DNA of 64,000 bases, from the NCBI RefSeq assembly GCF_014084105.1, contig NZ_CP048289.1:1063922-1127921 (forward strand), in the 5' to 3' direction. The notes under the pieces are model-generated. The model was not told where the DNA came from. It did no database searches and saw nothing but the letters and a program-made list of their open reading frames with translations. Shown here one piece after another: positions 1 to 7,419 of the stretch. This stretch comes from Streptacidiphilus sp. P02-A3a. GTDB lineage: Bacteria > Actinomycetota > Actinomycetes > Streptomycetales > Streptomycetaceae. The translations under genes and the position numbers were made by a program. The stretch's first letter is position 1, and every line of letters starts with the position of its first letter.

Positions 1-1
1 G

Positions 2-1084
2 CGGCTGCTGGTCGTCGGCGCCGGGGTCTACGTACTCTTCCGAGTGGTGCAGACGCTGCACATCGTCGCCTTCGCCTTCATCGCCGCGCTGCTGATCAGC
101 GCCCTGCTCCAGCCCACCGTCGCCCGCCTGCAGCGGCTCGGCCTGCCCCGGGCGCTGGCGGCGGCGGTGACCTTCGTCGGCGGCCTGATCGGCATCGGCC
201 TGGTCGGCTGGTTCGTCGGCTGGCAGGTCAGCACGAACCTGGGCGAGGTCACCAACAAGGTGCAGTCGGGCATCGCGCAGATCCACGGCTGGCTGACGCA
301 CGGCCCCTTCCACCTGACGGACACCCAGATCAACCAGTTCGTCAAGCAGTTGCAGAACGCGGTGGGCACCAACAGCGACCAGATCACCTCCTTCGGCTTC
401 TCCACCGTCGGCATCGTGATCGAGATCCTGACCGGGGTCTTCCTGGCCGCCTTCTGCACCTTCTTCCTGATCTACGACGGCGCGCGGATCTGGGGCTGGC
501 TGCTGAAGCTGTTCCCGCCGACCGCGCGGATCGCCATGGCCGGGGCCGGTCCCCGGGCCTGGTCCACGCTCACCGCCTACGTGCGCGGGACGGTACTGGT
601 CGCCTTCATCGACTCGGTCTCCATCGGCATCGGGATCTTCCTGCTGGGGGTGCCGCTGGCGCTGCCGGTCTCGGTGCTGATCTTCCTCGGCGCGTTCGTG
701 CCGCTGGTCGGCGCACTGGTCACCGGCACCATCGCGGTACTGATCGCGCTGGTCACCAAGAGCGTGTTCACGGCGGCCATGGTGCTGGTGGTGCTGCTCG
801 CCGTGCAGCAGATCGAGGGGCACCTGCTACAGCCGCTGATCCTCGGCCGCGCGGTGCGGGTGCACCCGATCGCGGTGGTGCTCTCGGTGACCGTCGGCTC
901 GATCCTGGGCGGCATCGGCGGCGCGATCGTGGCCGTCCCGCTGGTCGCGGTGACCAACACCACGGTCGGCTACCTCAAGGCCCGGCAGCGCGCGGGCGAG
1001 GACGTCCGGGTCGCGCTGCTCACCGCCCAGGCCGAGGCCCGCGGCGGCGCGGAGACGCCCGAGGCCCCGCGCCCCGGGAGCTGA
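2..1084 (+). CDS. AI-2E family transporter (5' end outside window)
   Basis: Polytopic inner-membrane protein of the AI-2E transporter / PerM superfamily (PF01594), whose members export small molecules or exchange ions; the substrate cannot be told from sequence. The frame is open from the first bases of the window, so the true start lies upstream and only about 360 C-terminal residues are visible. What remains shows alternating long hydrophobic segments, the soluble mid-region typical of the family (around the TNLGEVTNKVQSG stretch), and the conserved C-terminal block with a gly-rich IVAVPLVAV helix. The tail after the last helix is charged and Ala/Glu-rich. The stop codon sits inside a strong hairpin shared with the convergent ahpD. 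The family call is confident; the substrate is unknown. Confidence 0.85.
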   Translation, partial: RLLVVGAGVYVLFRVVQTLHIVAFAFIAALLISALLQPTVARLQRLGLPRALAAAVTFVGGLIGIGLVGWFVGWQVSTNLGEVTNKVQSGIAQIHGWLTHGPFHLTDTQINQFVKQLQNAVGTNSDQITSFGFSTVGIVIEILTGVFLAAFCTFFLIYDGARIWGWLLKLFPPTARIAMAGAGPRAWSTLTAYVRGTVLVAFIDSVSIGIGIFLLGVPLALPVSVLIFLGAFVPLVGALVTGTIAVLIALVTKSVFTAAMVLVVLLAVQQIEGHLLQPLILGRAVRVHPIAVVLSVTVGSILGGIGGAIVAVPLVAVTNTTVGYLKARQRAGEDVRVALLTAQAEARGGAETPEAPRPGS

Positions 1085-1102
1085 ACTCCCGGCGCGCGGG
1101 GC
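1064..1102. terminator. Bidirectional hairpin terminator between transporter and ahpD
   Basis: Two 17-nt arms (1064-1080 and 1086-1102) are complementary at 16 of 17 positions around a 5-nt loop. The left arm overlaps the end of the transporter reading frame. It lies between convergent genes, so it can serve both strands; there is no U-tract, as is common in streptomycetes. Confidence 0.75.
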
Positions 1103-1116
1103 CCCCGGCGACCGGG

Positions 1117-1662
1117 CTACGCCTCGGTCGCGCCGCTGATCCGGTCCTCGGCCTCCAGGGTCACGCTGACCGCCTGGAGCACCGCCGCGATCCTGATCGC
1201 GGCCTGCACCGTCTCCCGTCCCACGCCCGCCTTGCGCAGCACCTGCTCGTGCGAGTCGAGGCACTGGCCGCAGCCGTTGACCGCGGAGACGGCCAGCGAC
1301 CACAGCTCGAAGTCGACCTTCGGCACGCCCGGGTTGCCGATGACGTTCATCCGCAGCCCGGCCCGCAGCGTCCCGTACTCCTTGTCGGAGAGCAGGTGCA
1401 GCGTCCGGTAGTAGACGTTGTTCATCGCCATCACGGCGGCGGCCGACTTCGCGGCGGTGTACGCCTCCGGGCTCAGCTCCGCCTTCGCCTGCGGCTCCAG
1501 CTCGGCCAGCACCCGCTCGCCGCGCGAGGCGATGGCGCAGGCCAGCACCGTGCCCCAGAGCTGCTGCGCGGGCAGTTCGGAGTTGCCTATGACCGAGCCC
1601 AGGTTCAGCTTCAGGTCCTTGGCGTACTCGGGCAGAGCCGCCTTCAGTTCGTCGAGGGCCAT
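1117..1662 (-). CDS. ahpD: Alkyl hydroperoxide reductase AhpD (AhpD-like carboxymuconolactone decarboxylase fold)
   Basis: Thiol-disulfide protein of 181 residues, the usual AhpD length. The redox motif CGQC with the following SHEQ places Cys131, Cys134 and His138, with Glu119 upstream; these match the Glu-Cys-Cys-His relay known for mycobacterial AhpD. In actinobacteria AhpD reduces oxidised AhpC, linking it to lipoamide-type donors. It starts 4 nt after the ahpC stop codon, so the two are one transcription unit and probably translationally coupled. It acts in the cytoplasm against organic and hydrogen peroxides. Confidence 0.95.
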   Translation of the reverse strand: MALDELKAALPEYAKDLKLNLGSVIGNSELPAQQLWGTVLACAIASRGERVLAELEPQAKAELSPEAYTAAKSAAAVMAMNNVYYRTLHLLSDKEYGTLRAGLRMNVIGNPGVPKVDFELWSLAVSAVNGCGQCLDSHEQVLRKAGVGRETVQAAIRIAAVLQAVSVTLEAEDRISGATEA

Positions 1663-1666
1663 CCGG

Positions 1667-2221
1667 TCACTCGCCCGCGAGCAGCGCGACCGGGTCCAGC
1701 GTGCTCTCGCCCTTGGTCCAGTTGCACGGGCACAGCTCGTCGGTCTGCAGCGCGTCGAGCACCCGCAGCACCTCCTTGGGGTTCCGGCCGACGGAACCGG
1801 CGGTCACCATCACGAACTGGATCTCGTTGTTCGGGTCCACGATGAACACGGCGCGCTGCGCGGTGCCGTCCTCGGCCTCGACCCCGCAGTCCCGCATCAG
1901 CTCGTGCTTGATGTCCGCGAGCATCGGGAAGGGCAGGTCGCGCAGGTCCTTGTGGTCCTTGCGCCAGGCGTGGTGCACGTACTCGGAGTCGCCGGAGACG
2001 CCCAGGACCTGCGCGTCGCGGTCGGCGAACTCCTCGTTCAGCTTGCCGAAGGCGGCGATCTCGGTGGGGCAGACGAAGGTGAAGTCCATCGGCCAGAAGA
2101 AGACGATCCGCCACTTGCCCTGGTAGGACTTCTGGTTGATCGTGGCGAACGCCTTGTCCGCGTCGAGGTCGACGCAGGCGTTCAGTTCGTACTCGGGGAA
2201 CTTGTCACCGATGGTGAGCAC
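1667..2221 (-). CDS. ahpC: Alkyl hydroperoxide reductase AhpC (2-Cys peroxiredoxin)
   Basis: Typical peroxiredoxin of 184 residues. The peroxidatic cysteine is in DFTFVCPTE (Cys51) and the resolving cysteine lies in the C-terminal DELCPCNW block. It reduces H2O2, organic hydroperoxides and peroxynitrite and is re-reduced through AhpD, encoded next. The start is a GTG at 2221 preceded by GAAGGAG at good spacing, giving the family-standard N-terminus [10 protein letters not shown]; a longer open frame upstream is not coding. It is divergently arranged with an OxyR homologue, which in Streptomyces is the known regulator of ahpCD, so peroxide induction is likely. Confidence 0.96.
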   Translation of the reverse strand: MLTIGDKFPEYELNACVDLDADKAFATINQKSYQGKWRIVFFWPMDFTFVCPTEIAAFGKLNEEFADRDAQVLGVSGDSEYVHHAWRKDHKDLRDLPFPMLADIKHELMRDCGVEAEDGTAQRAVFIVDPNNEIQFVMVTAGSVGRNPKEVLRVLDALQTDELCPCNWTKGESTLDPVALLAGE

Positions 2222-2362
2222 GTTCGCTCCTTCAGGGTTCCGAGGTGAGGGGTTTCGTCCGGTTCCGCTGGGTTCGCCAGCTCTGCGGATCTCCCATACG
2301 CTGACACATCGCATACTGATCAGTGAAATAGCCATACTTGATCTCATTGATCGGAGGCAGCT
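2222..2362. promoter_or_regulatory. ahpC-oxyR divergent control region
   Basis: The 141-bp spacer between divergent ahpC and oxyR has an A+T-rich patch (about 2293-2352) carrying TGATCA, several ATA/TAT clusters and a GATCTCATTGATC repeat. This is the expected site for OxyR binding and for both promoters. I cannot define an exact OxyR box by eye, so the operator position is inference. Confidence 0.5.
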
Positions 2363-3277
2363 ATCAGCAAGGCACGCACCCCCACCGTCTCCCAGCTCCG
2401 GGCGTTCACCGCGGTAGCCGAGCACCTGCACTTCAGGGATGCCGCGGCGGCGATCGGGATGAGCCAGCCGGCGCTGTCCGGCGCGGTCGCGGCGCTGGAG
2501 GAGGTCCTGGGCGTGCAGCTGGTCGAGCGGACCACCCGCCGGGTGATCATCACCCCCCTGGGCGAGCGCGTGGCCGCCCACGCGCGCGGTGTGCTGGCGG
2601 GGCTGCACGCCCTCAGCGAGGAGGTCGAGGCCTCCCGCCGCCCCTTCACCGGCCCGATGCACCTCGGCGTGATCCCCACCGTGGCGCCCTACCTGCTGCC
2701 CACCGTGCTCCAGTTGGCCCGGGACAGCTACCCCGACCTGGAGCTGCACATCCACGAGGAGCGCACCCCGAGGCTGCTGGAGGGCCTGGCCGCCGGGCGG
2801 CTTGACGTGCTGCTGCTGGCGCTGCCCAGCGTCCCCGGGATGCGCGACCTCCCGCTCTACGACGAGGACTTCGTCCTGATCACCCCGCCCGACCACGAGC
2901 TGGCCGGCCGCACCGACGTCCCCCGGGACCTGCTGCTCGATCTGGACGTGCTGCTGCTGGAGGAGGGCCACTGCCTGCGCGACCAGGCGCTGGAGCTGTG
3001 CCGCGAGGCCGCCGGCGGGACCCGCGCGGCCGGGCTGCCGACGCTGGTGCAGCTGGTCGCGGGCGGGCTCGGGGTGACCCTGCTGCCCGCCACCGCCGTC
3101 GCGGTGGAGACCGGCCGCGCCACCCACCTGGCCACCACCCGCTTCGCGGCCCCCGCCCCCGGCCGCCGGATCGGCCTCGCCCACCGCCCCGGATCGGCCC
3201 GCACCCCCGAGTACCAGCGGCTGGCGGACGCCCTGCGCGAGGCCCTCGCGCCGCTGCCGGTGCGGATAGTCTGCTGA
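2363..3277 (+). CDS. oxyR: LysR-type peroxide sensor OxyR, probably starting at an ATC codon
   Basis: LysR-family regulator of about 304 residues with an N-terminal winged helix-turn-helix (HLHFRDAAAAIGMSQPALSG) and a substrate-binding-like domain. The redox pair Cys204/Cys213 sits in EEGHCLRDQALELC, matching the 9-residue spacing of E. coli OxyR Cys199/Cys208. It is divergent from ahpCD. The start is odd. The frame is closed by TGA at 2348-2350, and there is no ATG, GTG or TTG between that stop and the HTH. The first ATG (2459) would delete the first half of the DNA-binding domain. An ATC at 2363 follows GGAGG (2353-2357) with 5-nt spacing and yields a full-length N-terminus. A non-canonical ATC start is therefore proposed; a sequence error or a pseudogene is the alternative. 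Confidence 0.85.
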   Translation: MSKARTPTVSQLRAFTAVAEHLHFRDAAAAIGMSQPALSGAVAALEEVLGVQLVERTTRRVIITPLGERVAAHARGVLAGLHALSEEVEASRRPFTGPMHLGVIPTVAPYLLPTVLQLARDSYPDLELHIHEERTPRLLEGLAAGRLDVLLLALPSVPGMRDLPLYDEDFVLITPPDHELAGRTDVPRDLLLDLDVLLLEEGHCLRDQALELCREAAGGTRAAGLPTLVQLVAGGLGVTLLPATAVAVETGRATHLATTRFAAPAPGRRIGLAHRPGSARTPEYQRLADALREALAPLPVRIVC

Positions 3278-3293
3278 CAGGAGGTGGGGCCGG

Positions 3294-4628
3294 GTGTACC
3301 TGTCGCGCGTACGCATCGACGGCATCAAGGGGTTCCAGGGCGAACGCGCGGTGGACCTGACGCTGACCCGCCCGGACGGCGGCCACGCCGGATGGACGGT
3401 GCTCGCGGGCCGCAACAGCTCCGGCAAGACGAGCCTGTTGCAGGCCGTCGCGGCGGCGCTGCTCACCCCGGTGCAGGCGTACGGGCTGGTGCCCGACCTG
3501 TCCGCCTGGCAATCGGCCGACCCGGGCCTGATCGAGCTGACCCTCACCGGCTCCGCCGCCGACCCGGCCGCCGCGCCGGGGAACCGGGTCGAAGGGGTGG
3601 CCCGGCGGGCGGACATCGAGGTCAGCTGCACCTGGCAGCTCCCGCCCGGGCGGGAGCACCTGCGCCCGCAGGTGGTCTGGCGGCGACGGCCCAGCGGCGG
3701 AGCCGACAGCGCCGAGGCGGATGCCCTGGCCGACTCGGAGTGGGAGTTCGCGCTGCTCGGCAGCATCGCCGGGTACGGCCCCTACCGCCGGATGAGCCGG
3801 TCCGCCGCCCGCCGCGACGACCGGGCCTTCCTCTCCCTCTTCGACGAGGAGGCGGCGCTGAACGACTGCGTCGCCTGGCTGGTGGACGCCGACCACCGGC
3901 GGCTGGAGGGCAGGCCCGGCGCGGCCGAGACGGTGGAGGCGGTACTCGGGCTGCTCGGCGACGGGCTGCTGCCGGACGGCCTGCGGGTGTCCGGGGTGTC
4001 CTCCGAAGGCCTCTCGGTCACCGACGGGAGCAGGGAGTTCCCGCTCATCGAGATGAGCCAGGGCGTGCGCACGGCGGTGGCGCTGGCGGTGTCGCTGATC
4101 TGGGAGCTGGCCCGGGAGGACCCGGCCGCCCACCTCCGGCGGCGCGACGGCCGGTTCGTGGTCAGCCGCCCCGGCATCGTGCTGATCGACGAGATCGACG
4201 CCCACCTGCACGTCACCTGGCAGCAGCGGATCGGCTACTGGCTCAAGGCGCACTTCCCCGAGATCCAGTTCCTGGTCACCACCCACAGCCCGTACATCTG
4301 CCAGGCCGCCGACCCGAACGGCCTGATCCGGCTCGGCGCCCCCGGCGACGGCACCGCCCCGGCGGTGGTGGACGAGGAGCTGTACCGCCGGGTCGTCTAC
4401 GGCAGCGGCGACGACGCGATCCTCTCCGAACTCTTCGGCCTGGAAAGCCCGTTCTCGGCGGAGGCGGAGCAACTGCGGCGTCGTGCGGGTGACCTGGAGG
4501 ACGCGATGCTCGACGGCGAGGCGACCGACAATGAGCGCAGGGAATTCGACGAACTGTCGGAGAAGCTGTCCAGCTCGCTGAGCACCAGGGCCGCCGAAGT
4601 CGCCGCGCGCCTGGGGCGGCCCACGTGA
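3294..4628 (+). CDS. ptuA: AAA/OLD-like ATPase, candidate Septu defence protein PtuA
   Basis: Soluble 444-residue ABC/OLD-class ATPase. Visible motifs are Walker A GRNSSGKT (residues 39-46), a signature-like MSQG (254-257), Walker B GIVLIDEIDAHLH (294-306) and an H-loop TTHSPY (329-334). There is a charged, helix-rich C-terminus after 385. The size, the DEID-x-HLH Walker B and an immediately following HNH nuclease gene overlapping by GTGA match the PtuA-PtuB arrangement of Septu anti-phage systems, where the ATPase assembles with and controls the nuclease. The GTG start at 3294 is preceded by AGGAGG. It lies 16 nt after oxyR but is unlikely to be functionally linked to it. Other OLD-like SMC-type ATPases paired with HNH proteins remain possible. 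Confidence 0.8.
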   Translation: MYLSRVRIDGIKGFQGERAVDLTLTRPDGGHAGWTVLAGRNSSGKTSLLQAVAAALLTPVQAYGLVPDLSAWQSADPGLIELTLTGSAADPAAAPGNRVEGVARRADIEVSCTWQLPPGREHLRPQVVWRRRPSGGADSAEADALADSEWEFALLGSIAGYGPYRRMSRSAARRDDRAFLSLFDEEAALNDCVAWLVDADHRRLEGRPGAAETVEAVLGLLGDGLLPDGLRVSGVSSEGLSVTDGSREFPLIEMSQGVRTAVALAVSLIWELAREDPAAHLRRRDGRFVVSRPGIVLIDEIDAHLHVTWQQRIGYWLKAHFPEIQFLVTTHSPYICQAADPNGLIRLGAPGDGTAPAVVDEELYRRVVYGSGDDAILSELFGLESPFSAEAEQLRRRAGDLEDAMLDGEATDNERREFDELSEKLSSSLSTRAAEVAARLGRPT

Positions 4629-5368
4629 TTCCACTGCGACGCCCGCCGCTGCCGGTCGAGTTGGGGGTTCGGTTGGGTGTCCAGCGGGAGCGTCTGGCGG
4701 CCCGGCCGCGGGTGGACGTGCCCACCGCCCGCGACGCCTGGCGCGGGGCGCGTACCGTCCGCCGGGACATCGGCGAACTGCTGGTGCTGATGGCTGCCGG
4801 ACATGCCCGGTGCATGTACTGCTGCGACAGCCAGGGGACCAGCGTCGACCACTTCGAGCCGATCATGCTGGCGCCGCTGCGGGCCTTCGACTGGTCCAAC
4901 CACCTGCTCGCCTGCTCCTACTGCAACAGCAATCAGAAGCGTGAGCTCTTCCCCCGCGACGACGTCACCCAGGAGTGCCTACTGGTGGACCCGACCGTCG
5001 ATCCGCCGGAGCGGCACCTGCGGCTGCGTCTCGGCGACGGCCGCTACCGGGGCCTGACCGAGAAGGGACGGCGCACCATCGAGGTCTTCGGCCTCAACAG
5101 CCGCCAGAGTCTCGTGCTCGGCCGACTCGATGCCGTGGCCCAGTGCCAGGGCATGCTGCGGGACAGCGTGCGGCAGACCGGCGGCGGGAACCTGGAGGGG
5201 GCCCGACGGATGCTGGCGGCGCTGAGCCGCAGGCCCAACGGCGACGTCCTCTACGCCATGCTGAGCCGCCGGGACCTGCCCGACGCCGCGCGCCTGCTCG
5301 GCGGGGACGACGTGGTGACGGCGCTCCACCAGTTGGCGGCCATGATCGACAAGGCCCGTCTAGTCTGA
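4625..5368 (+). CDS. ptuB: HNH endonuclease, candidate Septu defence protein PtuB
   Basis: Protein of 247 residues with a zinc-stabilised HNH nuclease core: CMYC (Cys63, Cys66), VDHFEPI with the catalytic-type Asp75-His76, Asn92, CSYCN (Cys97, Cys100, Asn101) and Lys105 before LFP. This C-x2-C...DH...N...C-x2-C-N layout is the one seen in PtuB-like and other phage-defence HNH proteins. The N-terminal 50 residues are basic and the C-terminal 100 residues show no recognised domain. The GTG start overlaps the ATPase stop by 4 nt (GTGA), implying coupled translation and a fixed stoichiometry. The predicted role is DNA cleavage or degradation on infection, gated by the ATPase. G+C is like the surroundings, so acquisition is not recent or came from another actinomycete. 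Confidence 0.8.
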   Translation: MIPLRRPPLPVELGVRLGVQRERLAARPRVDVPTARDAWRGARTVRRDIGELLVLMAAGHARCMYCCDSQGTSVDHFEPIMLAPLRAFDWSNHLLACSYCNSNQKRELFPRDDVTQECLLVDPTVDPPERHLRLRLGDGRYRGLTEKGRRTIEVFGLNSRQSLVLGRLDAVAQCQGMLRDSVRQTGGGNLEGARRMLAALSRRPNGDVLYAMLSRRDLPDAARLLGGDDVVTALHQLAAMIDKARLV

Positions 5369-5373
5369 TTCGC

Positions 5374-6339
5374 ATGAGCAACCTTGAGACCGCCCCGCGG
5401 GCACGGGTCTGCGGCGGCCGGGACGACGTCTCCGCCGCGCCGGTGCACGAGCTGCTGACCGGCAAGCGGGTGCCGCTCGGTGAGAGCACCGTGGTCCGCC
5501 GCCTGCTGCCGAACCTGGGCCGCCGGATGGTCGGTGCCTGGTGCTTCGTCGACCACTACGGGCCCGACGACATCGTCGACCGGCCCGGCATGCGGGTCGC
5601 CCCGCACCCGCACATCGGGCTGCAGACGGTGAGCTGGCTGCACGCGGGGGAGGTGACCCACCGGGACAGCCTCGGCAGCCTGGCCACCGTCCGGCCGCGC
5701 GAGCTCGGGCTGATGACGGCCGGGCGCGCCATCGCGCACTCGGAGGAGTCCCCGCTCGGTCACGGCCCGCTGCTGCACGGCGCGCAGTTGTGGGTCGCGC
5801 TCCCCGACGAGCACCGGCACACCGAGCCGCACTTCCAGCACCATCCGGTACTGCCCGAGGTCACCGCCCCCGGCCTGCGGGCCACCGTCATCCTCGGCGA
5901 GTGGGACGGCTCCCGCTCACCCGGCAGCACCTACTCGCCGCTGCTCGGCGCGGACCTGACGCTCACCGAGGGCGCGAGCGTCCGCGCGCCGCTCGACCCG
6001 GACTTCGAGTACGCGGTTCTGGCCGTGTCCGGTGCCGCCGACGTGGACGGGGTCCGGGTCGAGCCCGGTTCGATGCTCTACCTCGGCTGCGGGCGCCGCG
6101 AACTGCCGCTGTACGCCGCCACCGACAGCGCCCTGCTGCTGCTCGGCGGGGAGCCGTTCGCGGAGGAACTGGTGATGTGGTGGAACTTCGTCGGCCGGTC
6201 CGGGGAGGAGATCGCCCGGGCGCGTACCGAGTGGATGACCGGTTCCGGCTTCGGTGAGGTCCACGGGTACCACGGCGCGCGACTGCCCGCCCCGGAGCTC
6301 CCGCCGGTTCCGCTCAAGCCGCGCGGACGAGCCCGCTGA
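5374..6339 (+). CDS. Pirin family protein
   Basis: Bicupin of 321 residues. The N-terminal cupin has the pirin metal-site signature HPHIGLQTVSWL followed by EVTHRDSLGS, and a pirin C-terminal domain follows. Family members are cytoplasmic iron-binding proteins; some are quercetinases and others redox-dependent regulators, so the reaction is not predictable here. The ATG at 5374 is only 5 nt past the nuclease stop, and a much longer open frame upstream overlaps the nuclease gene and is not coding. The closeness suggests co-transcription with the ATPase/HNH pair, but a functional link is not implied. Confidence 0.88.
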   Translation: MSNLETAPRARVCGGRDDVSAAPVHELLTGKRVPLGESTVVRRLLPNLGRRMVGAWCFVDHYGPDDIVDRPGMRVAPHPHIGLQTVSWLHAGEVTHRDSLGSLATVRPRELGLMTAGRAIAHSEESPLGHGPLLHGAQLWVALPDEHRHTEPHFQHHPVLPEVTAPGLRATVILGEWDGSRSPGSTYSPLLGADLTLTEGASVRAPLDPDFEYAVLAVSGAADVDGVRVEPGSMLYLGCGRRELPLYAATDSALLLLGGEPFAEELVMWWNFVGRSGEEIARARTEWMTGSGFGEVHGYHGARLPAPELPPVPLKPRGRAR

Positions 6340-6540
6340 CCCGCCCGCCCGGGCGGCGGTCGCCGGGCCCCGGCCGCCGCCGGGGTGAGGGTAGGCATCC
6401 GGACAGCGACGGTGGTTCCGGCCTGGCCGGAACTCGTCGGTTTAGCCGAACCTGATGCGTTCCGGTCAAGATCGCGGATGGGTGGCGGCCTCGGAATCCC
6501 CGACTCCGGTGGCGGGTCGGAGCGGTGGGGACGGTGGTGC

Positions 6541-6768
6541 TCAGGACCAGAAGGCGGCGGTGGTGGAGTCCGGGCCTTCCGCGCTGTGGCCGACGATTCC
6601 GCGCACCTGGTCCAGCGGATCACCCAGGACGAGGGCGATCTGCTCCGCACTGGCACCGATGGTCGCAGCCTCACGCATCAATTCCGCCCGCTCCTGGGCC
6701 TGGCTGACCGCGAGTTGGTGCAGCCGGGCGAGTGCGCCCAAGACATCCCCCGCTGTCCCTGTTGTCAT
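6541..6768 (-). CDS. Small hypothetical protein (75 aa)
   Basis: Helix-rich, acidic 75-residue protein starting MTTGTAGDVL. The segment RAELMREAATIGASAEQIALVLGD has the spacing of a helix-turn-helix, so a small DNA- or protein-binding regulator is possible; no family is recognised. GAGGGAAG precedes the ATG at 6768, and a longer upstream open frame looks non-coding. It is divergent from the exported-peptide gene at 7045 and may share its control region. Confidence 0.55.
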   Translation of the reverse strand: MTTGTAGDVLGALARLHQLAVSQAQERAELMREAATIGASAEQIALVLGDPLDQVRGIVGHSAEGPDSTTAAFWS

Positions 6769-7044
6769 GTCTCCATCTTCCCTCAAGACAGCCCGTGGTA
6801 GGGAGGGTTCCACCTTGAGGAAAGCGTGAATTGCGGTGCGATCCACGCTGTCGCCGATGAACCGGGCGGCCACCCCCGGCCGGGCACAAGCTTGAGAACC
6901 GGTCAGATTCGTGACGGCCGAAGGAATCTGTGAGATGAGGGGGCAGCCGGGGAACATGAGCATGCCGTACCATCCATAGCGTACTTAAGCTAATCCGGAA
7001 CGTCAGTACGGAAGGCGGATGATCCCGCCCCGAGAGGAGCCGAG
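6769..7044. promoter_or_regulatory. Divergent control region upstream of the small exported peptide gene
   Basis: A spacer of 276 bp between two divergent small genes. It contains an unusually A+T-rich core (about 6965-6995, including CTTAAG) flanked by CGTAC/GTACG half-repeats at about 6980 and 7005. This is a plausible promoter/operator for the peptide gene; no consensus can be assigned. Confidence 0.4.
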
Positions 7045-7242
7045 ATGCGCGCACGGCGCGTTCGTACGGTGCTTGTGTCTCTGGGACTAGTTGCTGCTGC
7101 GGTCCTCACCGCCGTCGTGGCAAATGGCCCGGTCCGGAACGCCCAGCCGCGAAAGTCGGTCGCTGTCGACATCGTCTGGGACGCCCAGCGGGTCGGAACG
7201 GCGTCCCCCGCCGACATCGTCTGGGACGGCGCGAACGCATAG
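7045..7242 (+). CDS. Predicted exported peptide precursor with twin DIVWD motifs
   Basis: Precursor of 65 residues. A basic N-terminus (MRARRVRTV) is followed by one hydrophobic stretch (LVSLGLVAAAVLTAVVA), that is, a signal peptide or single membrane anchor. The remaining ~30 residues carry the pentapeptide DIVWD twice, in VAVDIVWDAQ and SPADIVWDGA, the second copy 5 residues from the end. GAGAGGAG lies upstream of the ATG. No family is recognised. The compact form and internal repeat resemble precursors of processed signalling peptides. It is convergent with a LuxR-type regulator gene across a long hairpin, a possible receptor partner (inference). A short membrane-anchored protein of unrelated function is the alternative. 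Confidence 0.65.
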   Translation: MRARRVRTVLVSLGLVAAAVLTAVVANGPVRNAQPRKSVAVDIVWDAQRVGTASPADIVWDGANA

Positions 7243-7317
7243 CGTTCAACCTGGCCGTCGGTCAGTTCGACGGCGATCCCTTGGACGATTGGCCTGGTAG
7301 ATGATGGGTTCGCCTCG

Positions 7318-7371
7318 TTCCGACGCGAGGGGCCTCGATCTCGGGGGTGATCGAGGTCCCTTCGCGCCGGA
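7318..7371. terminator. Long bidirectional hairpin between the peptide gene and the LuxR gene
   Basis: The core stem pairs 7329-7340 with 7349-7360 (11 of 12 bp) around an 8-nt loop. Pairing continues outward to about 7318 and 7371 with one bulge and one further mismatch, a stem of more than 20 bp. It lies between convergent genes, so it is probably a shared terminator. Confidence 0.75.
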
Positions 7372-7419
7372 ATGCGTCCGGCCGCCGGTGTCCGGCCCCT
7401 TGCCGGGCCGACGCACCAG

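Noticed and set aside
1667-3766. AhpC fused to a 500-residue N-terminal extension
   Set aside because: The extension runs antisense through oxyR and is low-complexity; a GTG with a good ribosome site gives the standard 184-residue AhpC.
3284-4492. Second long plus-strand frame over the PtuA-like gene
   Set aside because: Arg/Gly/Pro-rich frame-shifted shadow; the chosen frame carries all ATPase motifs.
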